The notes: generated from the letters alone by a model not told the origin. Numbered from the stretch's first letter, positions 9,456 to 23,993 are shown. The stretch: DNA of 64,000 bases from Clostridium ljungdahlii DSM 13528 (GCF_000143685.1 NC_014328.1:4464001-4528000); one strand, 5' to 3'. Numbers and translations are program-made.

Positions 9456-11897
9456 TTAATTGACTTTATTAAATGATAATTCTCCTTTTTCTACAACTAC
9501 TTTAACTTTATCTCCTTTTTTAACATTACCTCTAAGCATTTCTTCAGAAAGTTTATCTTCTACAGTTTTTGTAATTGCTCTTCTAAGCGGTCTTGCACCA
9601 TAAGTTAAATCAAAGCCTTCTTTTGCCAAAAGCTCCTGCGCTTTATCTGTAAATCCAATTTCTATTTCCTGATCTTTAAGCCTTGAGGAAACATCTTTTA
9701 ACATGAGTTTTACTATTTGTTTTAAATCTTCCTCTTCTAACTGGTGGAAGACTATAATATCATCTATTCTGTTTAAAAACTCAGGTCTAAAAGAATTTTT
9801 AAGTTCCTCCATTATATTATCTTTCATCTTTTCATATTGACTTTCCTTGTCATCACCTTTAGCAGCAGTAAATCCCATAGATTTTTGTTTTCTAATGGTA
9901 GCTGCTCCTACATTAGAAGTCATTATTATTATGGTATTTTTAAAGTTTATTGTTTTTCCTTTTCCATCGGTTAATCTTCCATCTTCAAGTATTTGAAGTA
10001 ATATATTAAATACTTCTGGGTGTGCTTTTTCTATTTCATCAAACAATACTACTGAATAAGGATTTCTTCTTACTTTTTCAGTAAGCTGTCCTCCTTCATC
10101 ATAGCCTACATACCCTGGAGGCGATCCTATAAGTCTAGATACTGTATGCTTTTCCATATATTCCGACATATCAATTCTTATCATATTGTTTTCGTCGCCA
10201 AACATAGCCTCTGCCAAAGCTTTTGACAACTCAGTTTTTCCAACACCTGTAGGCCCCAAAAATATAAATGAACCTATAGGTCTCTTTGGATCTTTAAGCC
10301 CAACTCTAGCCCTTCTTACTGCCTTAGAAATGGATTTAACTGCTTCATCTTGACCTACTACTCTCTTATGAAGAATTTCCTCTAGTTTGAGCAATCTCTC
10401 TGATTCTTTTTCAGTTAACTTCTCTACAGGTATATTGGTCCACTGAGATACCACTGATGCAATTTGGTCTTCTCCTACCGTAAGTGTTGATACTTCTTTT
10501 TTAGTCTTCCAGTTAGTTTTTAATCCTTCTAACTTATTTTTTAATTCCTTTTCTTTATCCCTTAAACTAGCAGCTTTTTCAAAATCCTGTACTCTAATAG
10601 AATCCTCTTTTTCCTTAGTTGCCTTTTCTAATTCTTCTTCTAAATTTTTTAAATCTGGTGGGGCAATTAAATTTTGTATTCTAACTTTAGCAGCTGCTTC
10701 ATCTATAAGATCAATTGCCTTATCAGGTAAATATCTATCTGTAATATATCTATCTGATAAATTTACTGCTGCATCTATAGCTTCATCTATTATTTTTACT
10801 CTATGATGAGCCTCATATTTATCTCTAAGACCTTTTAATATTAAAACTGCCTCCTCCTTAGTAGGTTCTCCTACTATTATAGGCTGAAATCTTCTTTCAA
10901 GTGCAGCATCCTTTTCAATGTATTTTCTATATTCATCTATAGTAGTGGCTCCTATGCATTGTATTTCTCCTCTAGCTAAAGCTGGTTTTAATATATTAGA
11001 TGCATCTATAGCACCTTCTGCTGCTCCCGCTCCTATTATAGTATGAATTTCATCTATGAATAATATTACATTACCTGATTTTCTTATCTCTTCCATAACT
11101 TTTTTAAGTCTTTCTTCAAATTCTCCTCTATATTTTGATCCCGCTATCATTGAAGAAAGATCTAATGTTACTACTCTTTTTCCCCTTAAAAGTTCAGGTA
11201 TATTACACGATACTATCTTTTCTGCCAATCCTTCTGCAATTGCAGTTTTACCTACACCAGGGTCTCCTATTAGACAAGGATTATTCTTAGTTCTTCTACT
11301 TAGTATTTCCAAAACCCTCTGAGTTTCTTTATCTCTTCCTATAACAGGGTCCAACTTTCCCTCTTTTGCCATGTCTGTTAAGTCTCTTCCAAACTGATCT
11401 AAAGTTGGGGTTGGCTCTCCATTTTCTTTCTTAGTACTGTTTGAATTCATTGATGATTGCTCTCCCGAAAGTGAATCCACAAGTTCCTTCCTCAGCTTAT
11501 TAAAATCTACTCCCAAATTATTTAAAATAGTAAACGCAACTCCCTCTGCTTCTCTTATAAGTGCAAGTAGGATATGCTCTGGACTTATATAGTTATGGTT
11601 TAGATTTCTGGCTTCAAACAAACTTAGCTCTAAAAGCCTTTTTGTCCTTGGAGTAAGAGGGATTTCTTTATTGTACAAATTTATTTCTCCCCTACCCTCA
11701 TATTCTTCTATAAAATTTCTTACTGTTTCAATGTTTACATTCATATCACTTAAAAGATTCCTGGATATTCCTTCTTCTTTTAATATTCCCAAAAGTATAT
11801 GTTCTGTACCTACATATCCATGTTGAAGTGCTTGTGCTTCTTCTTGAGCATAAACTAATACTTTTTGTGCTCTTTCCGTAAATCTTCCAAACATCAT
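9456..11897 (-). CDS. clpC: ATP-dependent Clp protease ATP-binding subunit ClpC
   Basis: An Hsp100 unfoldase of about 813 residues that feeds arginine-phosphorylated proteins to ClpP. Order: two N-terminal Clp repeats (about 5-145), first AAA+ module with GDPGVGKT (211-218), a UVR-containing coiled middle segment (about 430-455) that contacts McsB/MecA-type adaptors, second AAA+ module with GPTGVGKT (548-555), and a C-terminal D2-small domain. Start: the ATG at 11912 is directly against the AAGAAGG site, while the ATG at 11897 gives spacing of about 9 nt and the canonical [12 protein letters not shown]-terminus. Last gene of the CtsR-controlled operon, ending in a strong hairpin. Confidence 0.97.
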   Translation of the reverse strand: MMFGRFTERAQKVLVYAQEEAQALQHGYVGTEHILLGILKEEGISRNLLSDMNVNIETVRNFIEEYEGRGEINLYNKEIPLTPRTKRLLELSLFEARNLNHNYISPEHILLALIREAEGVAFTILNNLGVDFNKLRKELVDSLSGEQSSMNSNSTKKENGEPTPTLDQFGRDLTDMAKEGKLDPVIGRDKETQRVLEILSRRTKNNPCLIGDPGVGKTAIAEGLAEKIVSCNIPELLRGKRVVTLDLSSMIAGSKYRGEFEERLKKVMEEIRKSGNVILFIDEIHTIIGAGAAEGAIDASNILKPALARGEIQCIGATTIDEYRKYIEKDAALERRFQPIIVGEPTKEEAVLILKGLRDKYEAHHRVKIIDEAIDAAVNLSDRYITDRYLPDKAIDLIDEAAAKVRIQNLIAPPDLKNLEEELEKATKEKEDSIRVQDFEKAASLRDKEKELKNKLEGLKTNWKTKKEVSTLTVGEDQIASVVSQWTNIPVEKLTEKESERLLKLEEILHKRVVGQDEAVKSISKAVRRARVGLKDPKRPIGSFIFLGPTGVGKTELSKALAEAMFGDENNMIRIDMSEYMEKHTVSRLIGSPPGYVGYDEGGQLTEKVRRNPYSVVLFDEIEKAHPEVFNILLQILEDGRLTDGKGKTINFKNTIIIMTSNVGAATIRKQKSMGFTAAKGDDKESQYEKMKDNIMEELKNSFRPEFLNRIDDIIVFHQLEEEDLKQIVKLMLKDVSSRLKDQEIEIGFTDKAQELLAKEGFDLTYGARPLRRAITKTVEDKLSEEMLRGNVKKGDKVKVVVEKGELSFNKVN

Positions 11898-11917
11898 AGT
11901 ATATTTCACCATCCTTC

Positions 11918-12958
11918 TTATTGAACTTTATCAATATTTAATTTTTCTTTTACAATTTTTGCCCTATTAAGATTCATTTCAATGGCTGATAAAATTTTCT
12001 CATTTCCATCTTGTATTGTAGCAGGCTGTGTACTTACTAAAAGATTATTCAAAGTTGCCTTGCTTATATTCTTAATTATTCCCATTTCAACGCCTAATCT
12101 TACATCAGACAAAAGTTTGAAACATTCATTTACATTTAAAATCACTGCTGATTTTAATATACCCAATGCTCTGTAAATTTTATCTTCTACCTCATATTTA
12201 AATTTTTTCATAAGATTTTCTCTAGAAGCCTTTTCTTCATTTGTTACCTGAACAACTACAGCTTTTAAATTGCTCAGTATTTCCTCTTCGCTTCTACCTA
12301 AAGTAACCTGATTGGAAATTTGATATATATTCCCTATGGCCTTTGAACCTTCACCATACAATCCTCTAACAGTCATTCCAACTTGAGATAATGCATTTAA
12401 AAATCCATTCATCTGATTGTTTAAAGAAAGTGCTGGCAAATGCAGCATAACAGAAGCTCTAAGTCCCGTTCCTATATTAGTAGGACATGCTGTAAGATAA
12501 CCTAACTTTTCATCAAATGCATACTTTAAATTTCCTTCCAATAAATCATCTATTTTATCACTTACATTATACACTTCTTCTAAATTTAACCCTGCTGTTA
12601 TACATTGAATTCTAATATGATCTTCTTCATTTATCATAATACTTATAGTCTGCTGATTATCTAGTATAAAAGCAGATTTGTGGCTGTTATCTATCAAATT
12701 TTTGCTTATAAGGTGCTTTTCCAGATAATTTCGCTTCTCATTATCAGTTTCTTCCCACAAATAATTGGTCTTAAATGTGTCCTTATTACTAGAAGGTGTA
12801 TAAAAAGCATTCTCTACTAGTTTGATTACCTCTTTGCTTTTTTCTTCATTTAATTTATGTGGAAATGGAACTTCAGCCAAATTTCTAGCTAATCTTATCC
12901 TGCTACTTATTACCAAACCGCCGTTGCTGTCATCACAAGTAGTCGTCCAATTATTCAA
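11918..12958 (-). CDS. mcsB: Protein-arginine kinase McsB
   Basis: A 346-residue phosphagen-kinase-fold enzyme that phosphorylates arginines on misfolded proteins and on CtsR, marking them for ClpCP. Phosphate-binding arginines are in SSRIRLARN (18-26), acidic NEEDHIRIQ is at 110-118, and the catalytic Cys158 is in [12 protein letters not shown] (156-167). The start is TTG at 12958 with an AGGAGGG site 7 nt away; no better ATG exists. Only 2 nt separate the mcsA stop from this start, so the kinase and its activator are translationally coupled. Confidence 0.96.
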   Translation of the reverse strand: MNNWTTTCDDSNGGLVISSRIRLARNLAEVPFPHKLNEEKSKEVIKLVENAFYTPSSNKDTFKTNYLWEETDNEKRNYLEKHLISKNLIDNSHKSAFILDNQQTISIMINEEDHIRIQCITAGLNLEEVYNVSDKIDDLLEGNLKYAFDEKLGYLTACPTNIGTGLRASVMLHLPALSLNNQMNGFLNALSQVGMTVRGLYGEGSKAIGNIYQISNQVTLGRSEEEILSNLKAVVVQVTNEEKASRENLMKKFKYEVEDKIYRALGILKSAVILNVNECFKLLSDVRLGVEMGIIKNISKATLNNLLVSTQPATIQDGNEKILSAIEMNLNRAKIVKEKLNIDKVQ

Positions 12959-12960
12959 AG

Positions 12961-13509
12961 TTAACCCTCCTTCCTATTTTCGTTGCTCACATGAACTTGT
13001 TTCTCAATTTCTTTTATAGCATCTCTTATAGTTGCTGCTTTTTCATACTCCTCTAAGGATACTGCCTTTTGAAGATCTGACTTTAACTTCAAAAGCTTAT
13101 TTCTTTCAATAATACTTTTTCCCTGATTTTTAGGTATTTTACCTGTATGACCTAAATTTGCTTGAACCCTCTTAATTACAGGTCCTAAAATATTACTAAA
13201 ATTTTTATAGCACTCACTGCATCCTAAAAGACCTGTTTTTTTAAATTCACTATAAGATGTACCACAAGTTTTACAAGATATATCAAAGGTTTTATGTTCT
13301 TCATTATTGCCACTTGTCATATAATCCATGATTCCACTTAAAATATTTTGGAATCCAAATGGAGAAACAAAGTCTATTTGAGGTACAAAATTAAGTTCTC
13401 CCTTTTCCATAGCACATTTTTCACATAAATTAATATCCTGCTTGGAACCATTTATTATTTTTGTTATATGAACTGTAGCTTCATTCTTCTTACATATATC
13501 ACAAATCAT
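12961..13509 (-). CDS. mcsA: McsA, zinc-binding activator of McsB
   Basis: About 182 residues with four CxxC pairs, CDIC (3-6), CEKC, CKTC and CSEC, forming two treble-clef-like zinc sites, and a C-terminal UVR motif (AVSLEEYEKAATIRDAI) that binds the ClpC or McsB partner. It stimulates McsB kinase activity and protects CtsR. Start: the in-frame ATG at 13527 precedes the AGGAG ribosome site, so ATG 13509 is the true start. Second gene of the ctsR operon. Confidence 0.95.
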   Translation of the reverse strand: MICDICKKNEATVHITKIINGSKQDINLCEKCAMEKGELNFVPQIDFVSPFGFQNILSGIMDYMTSGNNEEHKTFDISCKTCGTSYSEFKKTGLLGCSECYKNFSNILGPVIKRVQANLGHTGKIPKNQGKSIIERNKLLKLKSDLQKAVSLEEYEKAATIRDAIKEIEKQVHVSNENRKEG

Positions 13510-13582
13510 ATCATCACTCCTATGCATATATGATTAACATTTAATGTAATTTAATACAATAAATATTATATCATATATTTAT

Positions 13583-14065
13583 CTATCTATTCATACCAAA
13601 TTTAGGGCTTCTAAATATAACTACTATAATTGATTTTAATATATCTGCCCTCAATTTATTTTTATTATTCAATGCAATATTTAGTGTCCTATCATTTATT
13701 ATAGTCTTTAATATTATGTTTTCTCTTTCCGTTATAACTTGCTCTTCAAGTAGCGTTTCTATAAGCTGTGCAGCAGTATTGTATGTTATGGTATCCCCTA
13801 TTTTTTCTATTATACTTTTAAGTAAATTCTCATTACAGTCAAATTCTACTTTTCGTATAATTATACATCCGCCGCCGCCCCTCTTGCTTTCTATGTAGTA
13901 ACCTTTATCCATAGTAAATCTAGTAGTCAATACATAATTTATCTGGGAGGGCGCACAGCTAAAATAATTAGCTAGTTCGTTTCTGCCAATTTGAAGTTTA
14001 GTCTCCTCACTATTATTAAGCATTTCTTTTATAAAGTCTTCTATTATATCTGATAATCTTGCCAA
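13583..14065 (-). CDS. ctsR: Class III heat-shock repressor CtsR
   Basis: A 160-residue winged-helix repressor of clp genes. The N-terminal DNA-binding domain contains the glycine-rich wing RGGGGCIIIRKV (about residues 58-69) that enters the minor groove, and the C-terminal dimerisation/thermosensing region follows. The start is TTG at 14065 with an AAGGTGG site just upstream. It heads the operon and a perfect CtsR operator lies at 14083-14099, so it is autoregulated. Arginine phosphorylation by the downstream McsB and degradation by ClpCP relieve repression, as known for the family. Confidence 0.97.
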   Translation of the reverse strand: MARLSDIIEDFIKEMLNNSEETKLQIGRNELANYFSCAPSQINYVLTTRFTMDKGYYIESKRGGGGCIIIRKVEFDCNENLLKSIIEKIGDTITYNTAAQLIETLLEEQVITERENIILKTIINDRTLNIALNNKNKLRADILKSIIVVIFRSPKFGMNR

Positions 14066-14082
14066 TTTACCACCTTCTTGAC

Positions 14083-14099
14083 TTTGACTTTCTTTGACC
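14083..14099 (-). promoter_or_regulatory. CtsR operator
   Basis: The minus strand reads GGTCAAAGAAAGTCAAA, a full match to the heptad direct-repeat CtsR consensus (GGTCAAA NAN RGTCAAA). A third partial repeat, GTCAAG, follows. It lies between the predicted -10 and the ctsR ribosome binding site, so bound repressor would block initiation or early elongation. Confidence 0.93.
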
Positions 14100-14107
14100 T
14101 TAAATTA

Positions 14108-14136
14108 ATAATATTATTAATTTAGGTTTTATTCAA
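14108..14136 (-). promoter_or_regulatory. Promoter of the ctsR-mcsA-mcsB-clpC operon
   Basis: TTGAAT -35 (14131-14136), 17-nt spacer and TATTAT -10 (14108-14113) on the minus strand, immediately upstream of the CtsR operator. Confidence 0.75.
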
Positions 14137-14271
14137 CTTCTATATTTCACTAAATATATTTGTTTTATACATAAATACTAAGTTCAAATACTATTTTCTC
14201 CATTTTTCTAATACATACTATTGTATACTGTTTATATGTGTTAAATAAGAATAGTCACCCTGTAGAATAAT

Positions 14272-14511
14272 TTAATCCTCATTCTTAAATGCTTTTATAC
14301 AATACTTTCCTCCATCACAGGGCCTATTTGGATTAACAGTAAAATACTTATTTTTTAACATATTGCATACTATCTCTACATTTTCATTTTCATTGCTATC
14401 TACAACTATAGTTAATTTATCATTTTTATTTACTATTGCTATATAATCATATATACTACTATAATCCTCTAAAGTAATTTTACCTTTTATGCTCATTTTA
14501 TATTCAGACAT
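14272..14511 (-). CDS. Conserved hypothetical protein, 79 residues
   Basis: A small protein I do not recognise. It is supported as a gene by an AAGGAGAG ribosome site 6 nt before the ATG and by coding-like composition. It is soluble and mixed alpha/beta in character, with cysteines at 49, 65 and 71 and a PCDGGKYCI segment near the C-terminus. It lies alone between the EF-G paralogue and ctsR, with 160 nt to the ctsR promoter. No membrane segment or signal peptide is evident. The function cannot be inferred from context. Confidence 0.7.
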   Translation of the reverse strand: MSEYKMSIKGKITLEDYSSIYDYIAIVNKNDKLTIVVDSNENENVEIVCNMLKNKYFTVNPNRPCDGGKYCIKAFKNED

Positions 14512-14605
14512 ATAATCTCTCCTTAATTGAAAAGTTCATCTAATGATTAATAAAATTATTATTCATTGTAGTGAATTAAAATATACACAATATTTAGTTT
14601 TAAAA

Positions 14606-14636
14606 AGCCTCAATAGAATTATATTCTATTGAGGCT
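14606..14636 (-). terminator. Terminator of the EF-G paralogue
   Basis: A perfect 14-bp stem AGCCTCAATAGAAT (14606-14619) with 14623-14636, followed on the minus strand by TTTTT. Confidence 0.9.
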
Positions 14637-14641
14637 GAAAT

Positions 14642-16726
14642 TTATTCTTGCCTAACTTTTATTTTATTTTTGCTTTCTATTATCTTATTTGCTTGAACAT
14701 CTGGGACTTCTTCATATCTTTCAAATTTCATATTGAAACTTCCTCTAGCTTGAGTCATGGACCTTAAATCTGTAGCATATTTAAACATTTCTGCTTCAGG
14801 TACTTCAGCTATTATTATCTGATTCTTGCCGGAAGTTTCCATTCCCAGTACTCTACCTCTTCGTTTATTTATATTCCCAATTATATCTCCCATATACTCT
14901 TCAGGGACACATACTTCTACATGTAAAATTGGTTCTAATAATACAGGATCAGCTTCTAAAATTCCTTTCTTATAGGCTAAAGATGCTGCTACCTTAAAAG
15001 CCATTTCTGAAGAGTCTACTGGATGATATGATCCATCATGTAATGTAGCTTTTATCCTTATTATAGGGTATCCAGCTAAAACCCCATGACTAATACATTC
15101 TCTAAGCCCTTTTTCAACTGCCGGTATATACTGTCTTGGAACTACTCCCCCTACTACTTTATCCACAAATTCTAAATCATCTTCATTATCATTTCTTGGC
15201 TCAAACTTGATTTTTACATCTCCATACTGTCCATGTCCTCCTGATTGCTTTTTGTGTTTGCCCTGTACATCTGAGGTTTTCCTTATTGTTTCTCTATAAT
15301 GTACTTTTGGTTCTCTCAGAATAACATCCGTCCCAAATTTAGACTTTAATTTAGATGATATCACGTCAATATGAACTTCACCCTGTCCAGAAATTATAGT
15401 CTCTGCATTTTCTATATCTCTAGATATCTTAAAAGTAGGATCTTCCTCTAACAATTTACTTAATCCATTAAATATTTTATCCTCATCATTTTTAGATTTA
15501 GGTAGCATGGCCATCGAAATTACTGGTTCTGGAAATTCAATATCTTTAAATACGACCAAAGACGATGGATCACATAAGGTATCCCCTGTGCTGGCAAATT
15601 GTAGTTTAGCAACAGCACCCAAATCTCCAGCTCCTATTTCCGATACAGGTATCTGCTGTTTTCCCTTTAAAAAATATAAGGTTCCTATTTTTTCACTTTT
15701 ATCTTTTTTTACATTATATACTGTCATATCTGATTTAAGCTTACCAGTCATAACTCTAAATAGAGATAACTTACCTACAAAAGGGTCAGCTATAGTTTTA
15801 AAAATAAAAGCTGAAAATGGACTTTTTTCATCTACTTTAACTACAACCTGTGATTTTTGTTCTAAATTAACATCAATTACCTCTGAAGTTTCAGGAGATG
15901 GGAAACATTGGATTATATCTTCTAATAAAGTATCTATTCCTATCCCATTTACAGCAGATCCGCACATTACAGGTGCAATTTCACCTCTTGAACAGCCTCT
16001 TACTAATCCTTTGTAAATGTCCTCATCACTTAAAGTACCCTCACTAAAATATTTATCTAAAAGTTCCTCATCTGTTTCTGCCACAGCTTCCATAACCATA
16101 TCTCTACATTTTGTGATTTTATCCAAAATATCTTTTGGTATAGTAGTTTCCTCTGCTATGTTCTTATTATTCATTATTTTAGCTTTTCCTGAAATAACGT
16201 TTACAATTCCTTTAAAATTATTTTCCGTTCCTATAGGATATTGAATTGGTACTACAGACATACCAAACTTTTCTTTTAATTCTGCCAATGTTTTATCAAA
16301 ATTTGAATTTTCTCTATCCAACTTATTTATATAAAAAGCTCTAGGAAGTTTACTTTTATTGACACCACTCCAAGATTTCTCAGCTCCCACTTGAATTCCA
16401 GATACACTTGATAAAACAATTATAGCTACATCAATTGCCCTCAGTCCTTCCATAGTCTCTCCTATAAAGTCAAAATATCCTGGCATATCAACTAAATTTA
16501 TCTTTGTATTTTTCCATTCACAAGAAGCTAAAGATGAAGCTATGGATATTTTTCTCTTTTTTTCTTCAATATCGTAATCACTAACAGTACTTCCATCTTC
16601 AATTCTTCCAAACCTATCAATAACTTTTGTGTAATAAAGTATTGCTTCTGTTAATGTAGTTTTACCAGAACCGCTATGCCCAATAAATCCTACATTTCTT
16701 AAATTATTTACTGAATATTTTTTCAT
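14642..16726 (-). CDS. Elongation factor G-like GTPase (EF-G2 type paralogue)
   Basis: A translational GTPase of about 694 residues with the full EF-G domain order: G domain with GHSGSGKT (16-23), DMPGYFDF (80-87) and NKLD (134-137), then domains II-V including the EF-G domain IV/V segments near the C-terminus. The G3 motif has Tyr84 where canonical EF-G (DTPGHVDF) has the GTP-hydrolysis histidine; this fits the EF-G-like subfamily rather than housekeeping FusA, which normally lies in the str operon. The cellular role of this paralogue is not established. Start: TTG 16732 sits against GGGAGGG, so ATG 16726 (7-nt spacing) is preferred. Confidence 0.9.
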   Translation of the reverse strand: MKKYSVNNLRNVGFIGHSGSGKTTLTEAILYYTKVIDRFGRIEDGSTVSDYDIEEKKRKISIASSLASCEWKNTKINLVDMPGYFDFIGETMEGLRAIDVAIIVLSSVSGIQVGAEKSWSGVNKSKLPRAFYINKLDRENSNFDKTLAELKEKFGMSVVPIQYPIGTENNFKGIVNVISGKAKIMNNKNIAEETTIPKDILDKITKCRDMVMEAVAETDEELLDKYFSEGTLSDEDIYKGLVRGCSRGEIAPVMCGSAVNGIGIDTLLEDIIQCFPSPETSEVIDVNLEQKSQVVVKVDEKSPFSAFIFKTIADPFVGKLSLFRVMTGKLKSDMTVYNVKKDKSEKIGTLYFLKGKQQIPVSEIGAGDLGAVAKLQFASTGDTLCDPSSLVVFKDIEFPEPVISMAMLPKSKNDEDKIFNGLSKLLEEDPTFKISRDIENAETIISGQGEVHIDVISSKLKSKFGTDVILREPKVHYRETIRKTSDVQGKHKKQSGGHGQYGDVKIKFEPRNDNEDDLEFVDKVVGGVVPRQYIPAVEKGLRECISHGVLAGYPIIRIKATLHDGSYHPVDSSEMAFKVAASLAYKKGILEADPVLLEPILHVEVCVPEEYMGDIIGNINKRRGRVLGMETSGKNQIIIAEVPEAEMFKYATDLRSMTQARGSFNMKFERYEEVPDVQANKIIESKNKIKVRQE

Positions 16727-16870
16727 AAGCAATCCCTCCCCTTACTTTTCGATTAATTATATATTCTATTTGCTAATTAAAATTCCTCCTACAATTAATT
16801 AAATTTTCAAAATAATTTTACTTTTATATTATTATCTATGAAAACAAGTACCTAAAATATGCACTTCATA

Positions 16871-16909
16871 AAAAATAAACCAAAGGTGAGCTACCTTTGG
16901 TTTATTTTT
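16871..16909 (-). terminator. Terminator of the rRNA-tRNA operon
   Basis: A perfect 17-bp stem (16871-16887 with 16893-16909), loop GAGCT, with runs of T on both sides. It lies 40 nt beyond tRNA-Asn. Confidence 0.92.
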
Positions 16910-16948
16910 ACTAATCTATTTTAATTAAATAAATTCAAAAAATAAAAA

Positions 16949-17023
16949 TGGCTCCGTGGAGAGGGCTCGAACCTCCAACCCTTCGGTTAACAGCCGAATG
17001 CTCAACCATTGAGCTACCACGGA
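16949..17023 (-). tRNA. tRNA-Asn (GTT)
   Basis: 75 nt including encoded CCA. Acceptor TCCGTGG/CCACGGA, anticodon loop CTGTTAA with GTT, T-loop GGTTCGAGCC. The sequence is identical to the second copy at 26184-26258. A terminator-like hairpin separates it from tRNA-Ala, so it may depend on read-through or its own promoter. Confidence 0.97.
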
Positions 17024-17049
17024 ACAATCTATGCAGTGTATTTCTTTAA

Positions 17050-17078
17050 AAAACGAGTAACAAAATGTTACTCGTTTT
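17050..17078 (-). terminator. Hairpin between tRNA-Ala and tRNA-Asn
   Basis: A 12-bp stem AAAACGAGTAAC (17050-17061) with 17067-17078, followed by TTTTTT on the minus strand. It begins at the CCA end of tRNA-Ala and looks like a genuine intrinsic terminator inside the tRNA run. Confidence 0.8.
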
Positions 17079-17153
17079 GGTGGAGATAAAGAGATTCGAA
17101 CTCTTGACCCTCTGCGTGCAAGGCAGATGCTCTCCCAGCTGAGCTATACCCCC
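17078..17153 (-). tRNA. tRNA-Ala (TGC)
   Basis: 76 nt with CCA. Acceptor GGGGGTA/TATCTCC, anticodon TGC in loop CTTGCAC, T-arm GAGTTCGAATCTC. It is downstream of 5S rRNA rather than in the 16S-23S spacer. Confidence 0.97.
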
Positions 17154-17156
17154 GCA

Positions 17157-17233
17157 TGGTGGACCTTCAGGGACTCGAACCCCGGACCCACCGGTTATGA
17201 GCCGGTTGCTCTAACCAACTGAGCTAAAGATCC
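17157..17233 (-). tRNA. tRNA with CAT anticodon, most likely tRNA-Ile2
   Basis: 77 nt with CCA, acceptor GGATCTT/AAGGTCC, loop CTCATAA. Both methionine tRNAs are found elsewhere in this window (the initiator with its C1-A72 mismatch and GGG/CCC anticodon stem; the elongator with loop TTCATAC) and this one matches neither. By exclusion it is the isoacceptor whose C34 is converted to lysidine by TilS, also encoded here. tRNA-Met remains the alternative. Confidence 0.75.
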
Positions 17234-17238
17234 TTATT

Positions 17239-17355
17239 ACCTGGCAGCGACCTATTCTCCCACAGAGCCTCCCCTGCAGTACCATCGGCACCCTGAAGCT
17301 TAACCTTCCTGTTCGGTATGGAAAGGGGTGTTACCTTCACGTCATTACCACCAGA
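17239..17355 (-). rRNA. 5S ribosomal RNA
   Basis: About 117 nt. The terminal helix TCTGGTGG.../...CTGCCAGG and the loop motif CCGAACAGGAAGGTTAAG are present. It lies between 23S and the tRNA pair. Ends are approximate by a few bases. Confidence 0.95.
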
Positions 17356-17454
17356 TATTTTCTTATCACAGTTTTATATTATACAGTGCTTTTAAACAAC
17401 TGTCAATACTAAACATGAATTTAACTATAAAAATTTTATAGTTAAAGAAGAACT

Positions 17455-17480
17455 TTGTCCTCTCAAAATTGCACAGTAAA
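17455..17480 (-). other. 23S rRNA processing stem, 3' arm
   Basis: 26 nt complementary to 20509-20534 with two mismatches, so the two arms bring the ends of pre-23S together. This is the expected long-range helix for RNase III-class processing; mrnC is encoded in this window. Confidence 0.75.
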
Positions 17481-17502
17481 CTTTTTTTCTTTCGTTTTTA
17501 TT

Positions 17503-20392
<2,890 letters not shown>

Positions 20393-20508
20393 TTATTGTC
20401 GAAAATTGCTATTAGCAATTTTCTTTGTATCATCTTAAATCTTTAAAATGATATTAAAGTTTATTCTACAAAGGTTATATTATAACCTTAGCTTTACTTT
20501 ATTTCTTA

Positions 20509-20534
20509 TTTACTGTGCAATTTTCAAAGGACAA
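20509..20534 (-). other. 23S rRNA processing stem, 5' arm
   Basis: Pairs with 17455-17480. It lies in the 16S-23S spacer (20393-20673), which carries no tRNA gene. Confidence 0.75.
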
Positions 20535-20584
20535 TTTTTCAATTTACATTCCTAATTGCTTGTAAACTGAAAGAAGAATCTATC

Positions 20585-20607
20585 TGATCCTTCAAAATTA
20601 AACAGAG
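20585..20607 (-). other. 16S rRNA processing stem, 3' arm
   Basis: 23 nt complementary to 22289-22311 with one mismatch, flanking 16S rRNA as the expected processing helix. Confidence 0.75.
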
Positions 20608-20673
20608 TAGACTTTCTAACTTACTTAAACCATCAATTTATAAGATAGATTATACTCTATCTTTCGACTCCCT

Positions 20674-22181
<1,508 letters not shown>

Positions 22182-22288
22182 TTTAAAAGTTTGTATTGAC
22201 TCTTCTTATTACGAAATTACTTTTTTAGCTGCTCTCGCAGCTCAAAAGAATTGCTGGTTTATTCTAAATAAGTTGTACTTATATCTTC

Positions 22289-22311
22289 CTCTGTTTAATT
22301 TTCAAGGATCA
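22289..22311 (-). other. 16S rRNA processing stem, 5' arm
   Basis: Pairs with 20585-20607. It lies between the rRNA promoter and mature 16S. Confidence 0.75.
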
Positions 22312-22340
22312 TTTTGCTGCCTCACTTCGACAGCTTTTAT

Positions 22341-22369
22341 AGTTTATCATGTATTTTTTTCTTTGTCAA
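22341..22369 (-). promoter_or_regulatory. Strong promoter of the rRNA operon
   Basis: A consensus TTGACA -35 (22364-22369), 17-nt spacer and TAAACT -10 (22341-22346) on the minus strand, about 160 nt upstream of 16S. The 435-nt gap between 16S and murD otherwise holds the 5' processing arm and the murD terminator. Confidence 0.85.
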
Positions 22370-22573
22370 CACATTTTTTAATTTACTTTCAACAAACTGT
22401 GTGACTTATTTACGTGACAACAGTTGATATAATACCATACCTACAATTTTCTTTTATATACTTACATATTATATGCATCATTTATCTAAATAATACTATA
22501 AATTTCTATAAAAATCTTTAATATTCACATACCGATACACGAGGAAACGTTATTACAATAAATTTGGCAAAAA

Positions 22574-22606
22574 AAGAGAAATTGCTTCTTTATAACAACT
22601 TCTCTT
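22574..22606 (-). terminator. Terminator of murD
   Basis: On the minus strand an 11-bp stem (AAGAGAAGTTG with CAATTTCTCTT, one G-U pair) is followed by seven T. Confidence 0.88.
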
Positions 22607-22616
22607 CTCATGTATT

Positions 22617-23993
22617 CTAAAAATTATTTATTATATCCTTAAACGCATTGCCCCTAACTTCAAAATTAGGGAACATATCAAAACTAGCACATGCAGGTGA
22701 AAAAGTCACAATATCACCATTAGTTGATAACTCTTTAGCAACATTTACTGCGTCTGTTAGTGAATCTACAGATACTATAGGCACGTCAATTCCCTTTTCA
22801 CACTTAAGTTTCTCAAATGATTTTTTAATTTTATCTTTTGTAGCTCCCATAAGTATTAAAGTTTTTATTTTTGAATATCCTTCCTCCGCCAAAACATCAA
22901 AAGGTATCTTTTTATCATATCCACCTGCTATTAATATTACAGGTTTATCAAAAGCTCTTAATCCTGCCAATGTTCTTGTAGGGCTAGAGGCAATAGAATC
23001 ATTATAATATTTAACTCCATCTAATTCTCTTACAAATTCACACCTATGCTCTACTCCCTCAAATGTAGTAGCAACTTTTTTCATATTATCTACAGAAACA
23101 TCCTCTTTAATTGCAGAAAATGCAGTAAGCAAATTTGCAACATTATGCATTCCTCTAAGTTTAACCTCACTTATCTTGCATACTTTTTTCCCATCAATAC
23201 ATAAAATGTCTCCCTTTAAATATCCACCAGAAGTTAATTCTTCTTCAATACTAAACTGTCTTACTTTTCCTTTAGCTTCTTTTACCATAGCATTAGTACA
23301 CTCATTATCTCTATTAAGAATGACCACATCCTGGTTTCCTTGATACTTAAATATACTTTTTTTTGCATTCACATACTCTTCCATATCCTTATGAATATCA
23401 AGATGATTTGGACTTATATTAGTAATCACAGCTACCTCTGGTGATACATCCATACCCATAAGTTGAAAGCTTGAAAGTTCAAGAACTACCTTATCCTCAG
23501 GATCTATTTCTTCTATCCTGGAAAATAATGGGGCACCTATATTTCCGCCAACCCAACTTTTATATCCCTGTTCCTTTAACATATTGTATATAAGCGTAGT
23601 AGTTGTAGTTTTCCCATCACTGCCAGTTACTCCATATATCTTAGCAGGACAATATTTAATAAACTCTTCCATTTCTGAAGTTACATATGCCCCATTTTGT
23701 TTAGCTTTTACAAGTGCAGGACTATCTATTCTCATAGAGGGAGTCTTAAATATTACATCAAAATTATCTAAATATTCGAGATAATTTTTGCCTAATACTA
23801 AATTCACTCCTCGCTTTTTTAATTCCTTGGCAACTTCACCAAGTTCCCCTTCATCTTTTTTATCAAAAGCACTTACCTGTGCACCTAGTCCCAATAAAAA
23901 ATTAATTAAAGGTCTATTACTTATTCCTATTCCAACTACTGCCGTCTTTTTATTCTTTATAAACTTTTTAAAGTTATCAAAATCTTCCTTCAT
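22617..23993 (-). CDS. murD: UDP-N-acetylmuramoylalanine-D-glutamate ligase
   Basis: A cytoplasmic Mur ligase of about 458 residues that adds D-Glu to UDP-MurNAc-L-Ala in peptidoglycan synthesis. Order: N-terminal Rossmann-like UDP-binding domain (GIGISNRPL near 21-29), central ATPase with [13 protein letters not shown] (121-133), C-terminal ligand domain with HRCEF and the [11 protein letters not shown] segment. Start: TTG 24008 is part of the GGAGG site, so ATG 23993 is preferred. It is monocistronic here, away from a dcw cluster, and placed between the rRNA operon and glyS, a departure from the Bacillus order. Confidence 0.96.
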   Translation of the reverse strand: MKEDFDNFKKFIKNKKTAVVGIGISNRPLINFLLGLGAQVSAFDKKDEGELGEVAKELKKRGVNLVLGKNYLEYLDNFDVIFKTPSMRIDSPALVKAKQNGAYVTSEMEEFIKYCPAKIYGVTGSDGKTTTTTLIYNMLKEQGYKSWVGGNIGAPLFSRIEEIDPEDKVVLELSSFQLMGMDVSPEVAVITNISPNHLDIHKDMEEYVNAKKSIFKYQGNQDVVILNRDNECTNAMVKEAKGKVRQFSIEEELTSGGYLKGDILCIDGKKVCKISEVKLRGMHNVANLLTAFSAIKEDVSVDNMKKVATTFEGVEHRCEFVRELDGVKYYNDSIASSPTRTLAGLRAFDKPVILIAGGYDKKIPFDVLAEEGYSKIKTLILMGATKDKIKKSFEKLKCEKGIDVPIVSVDSLTDAVNVAKELSTNGDIVTFSPACASFDMFPNFEVRGNAFKDIINNF

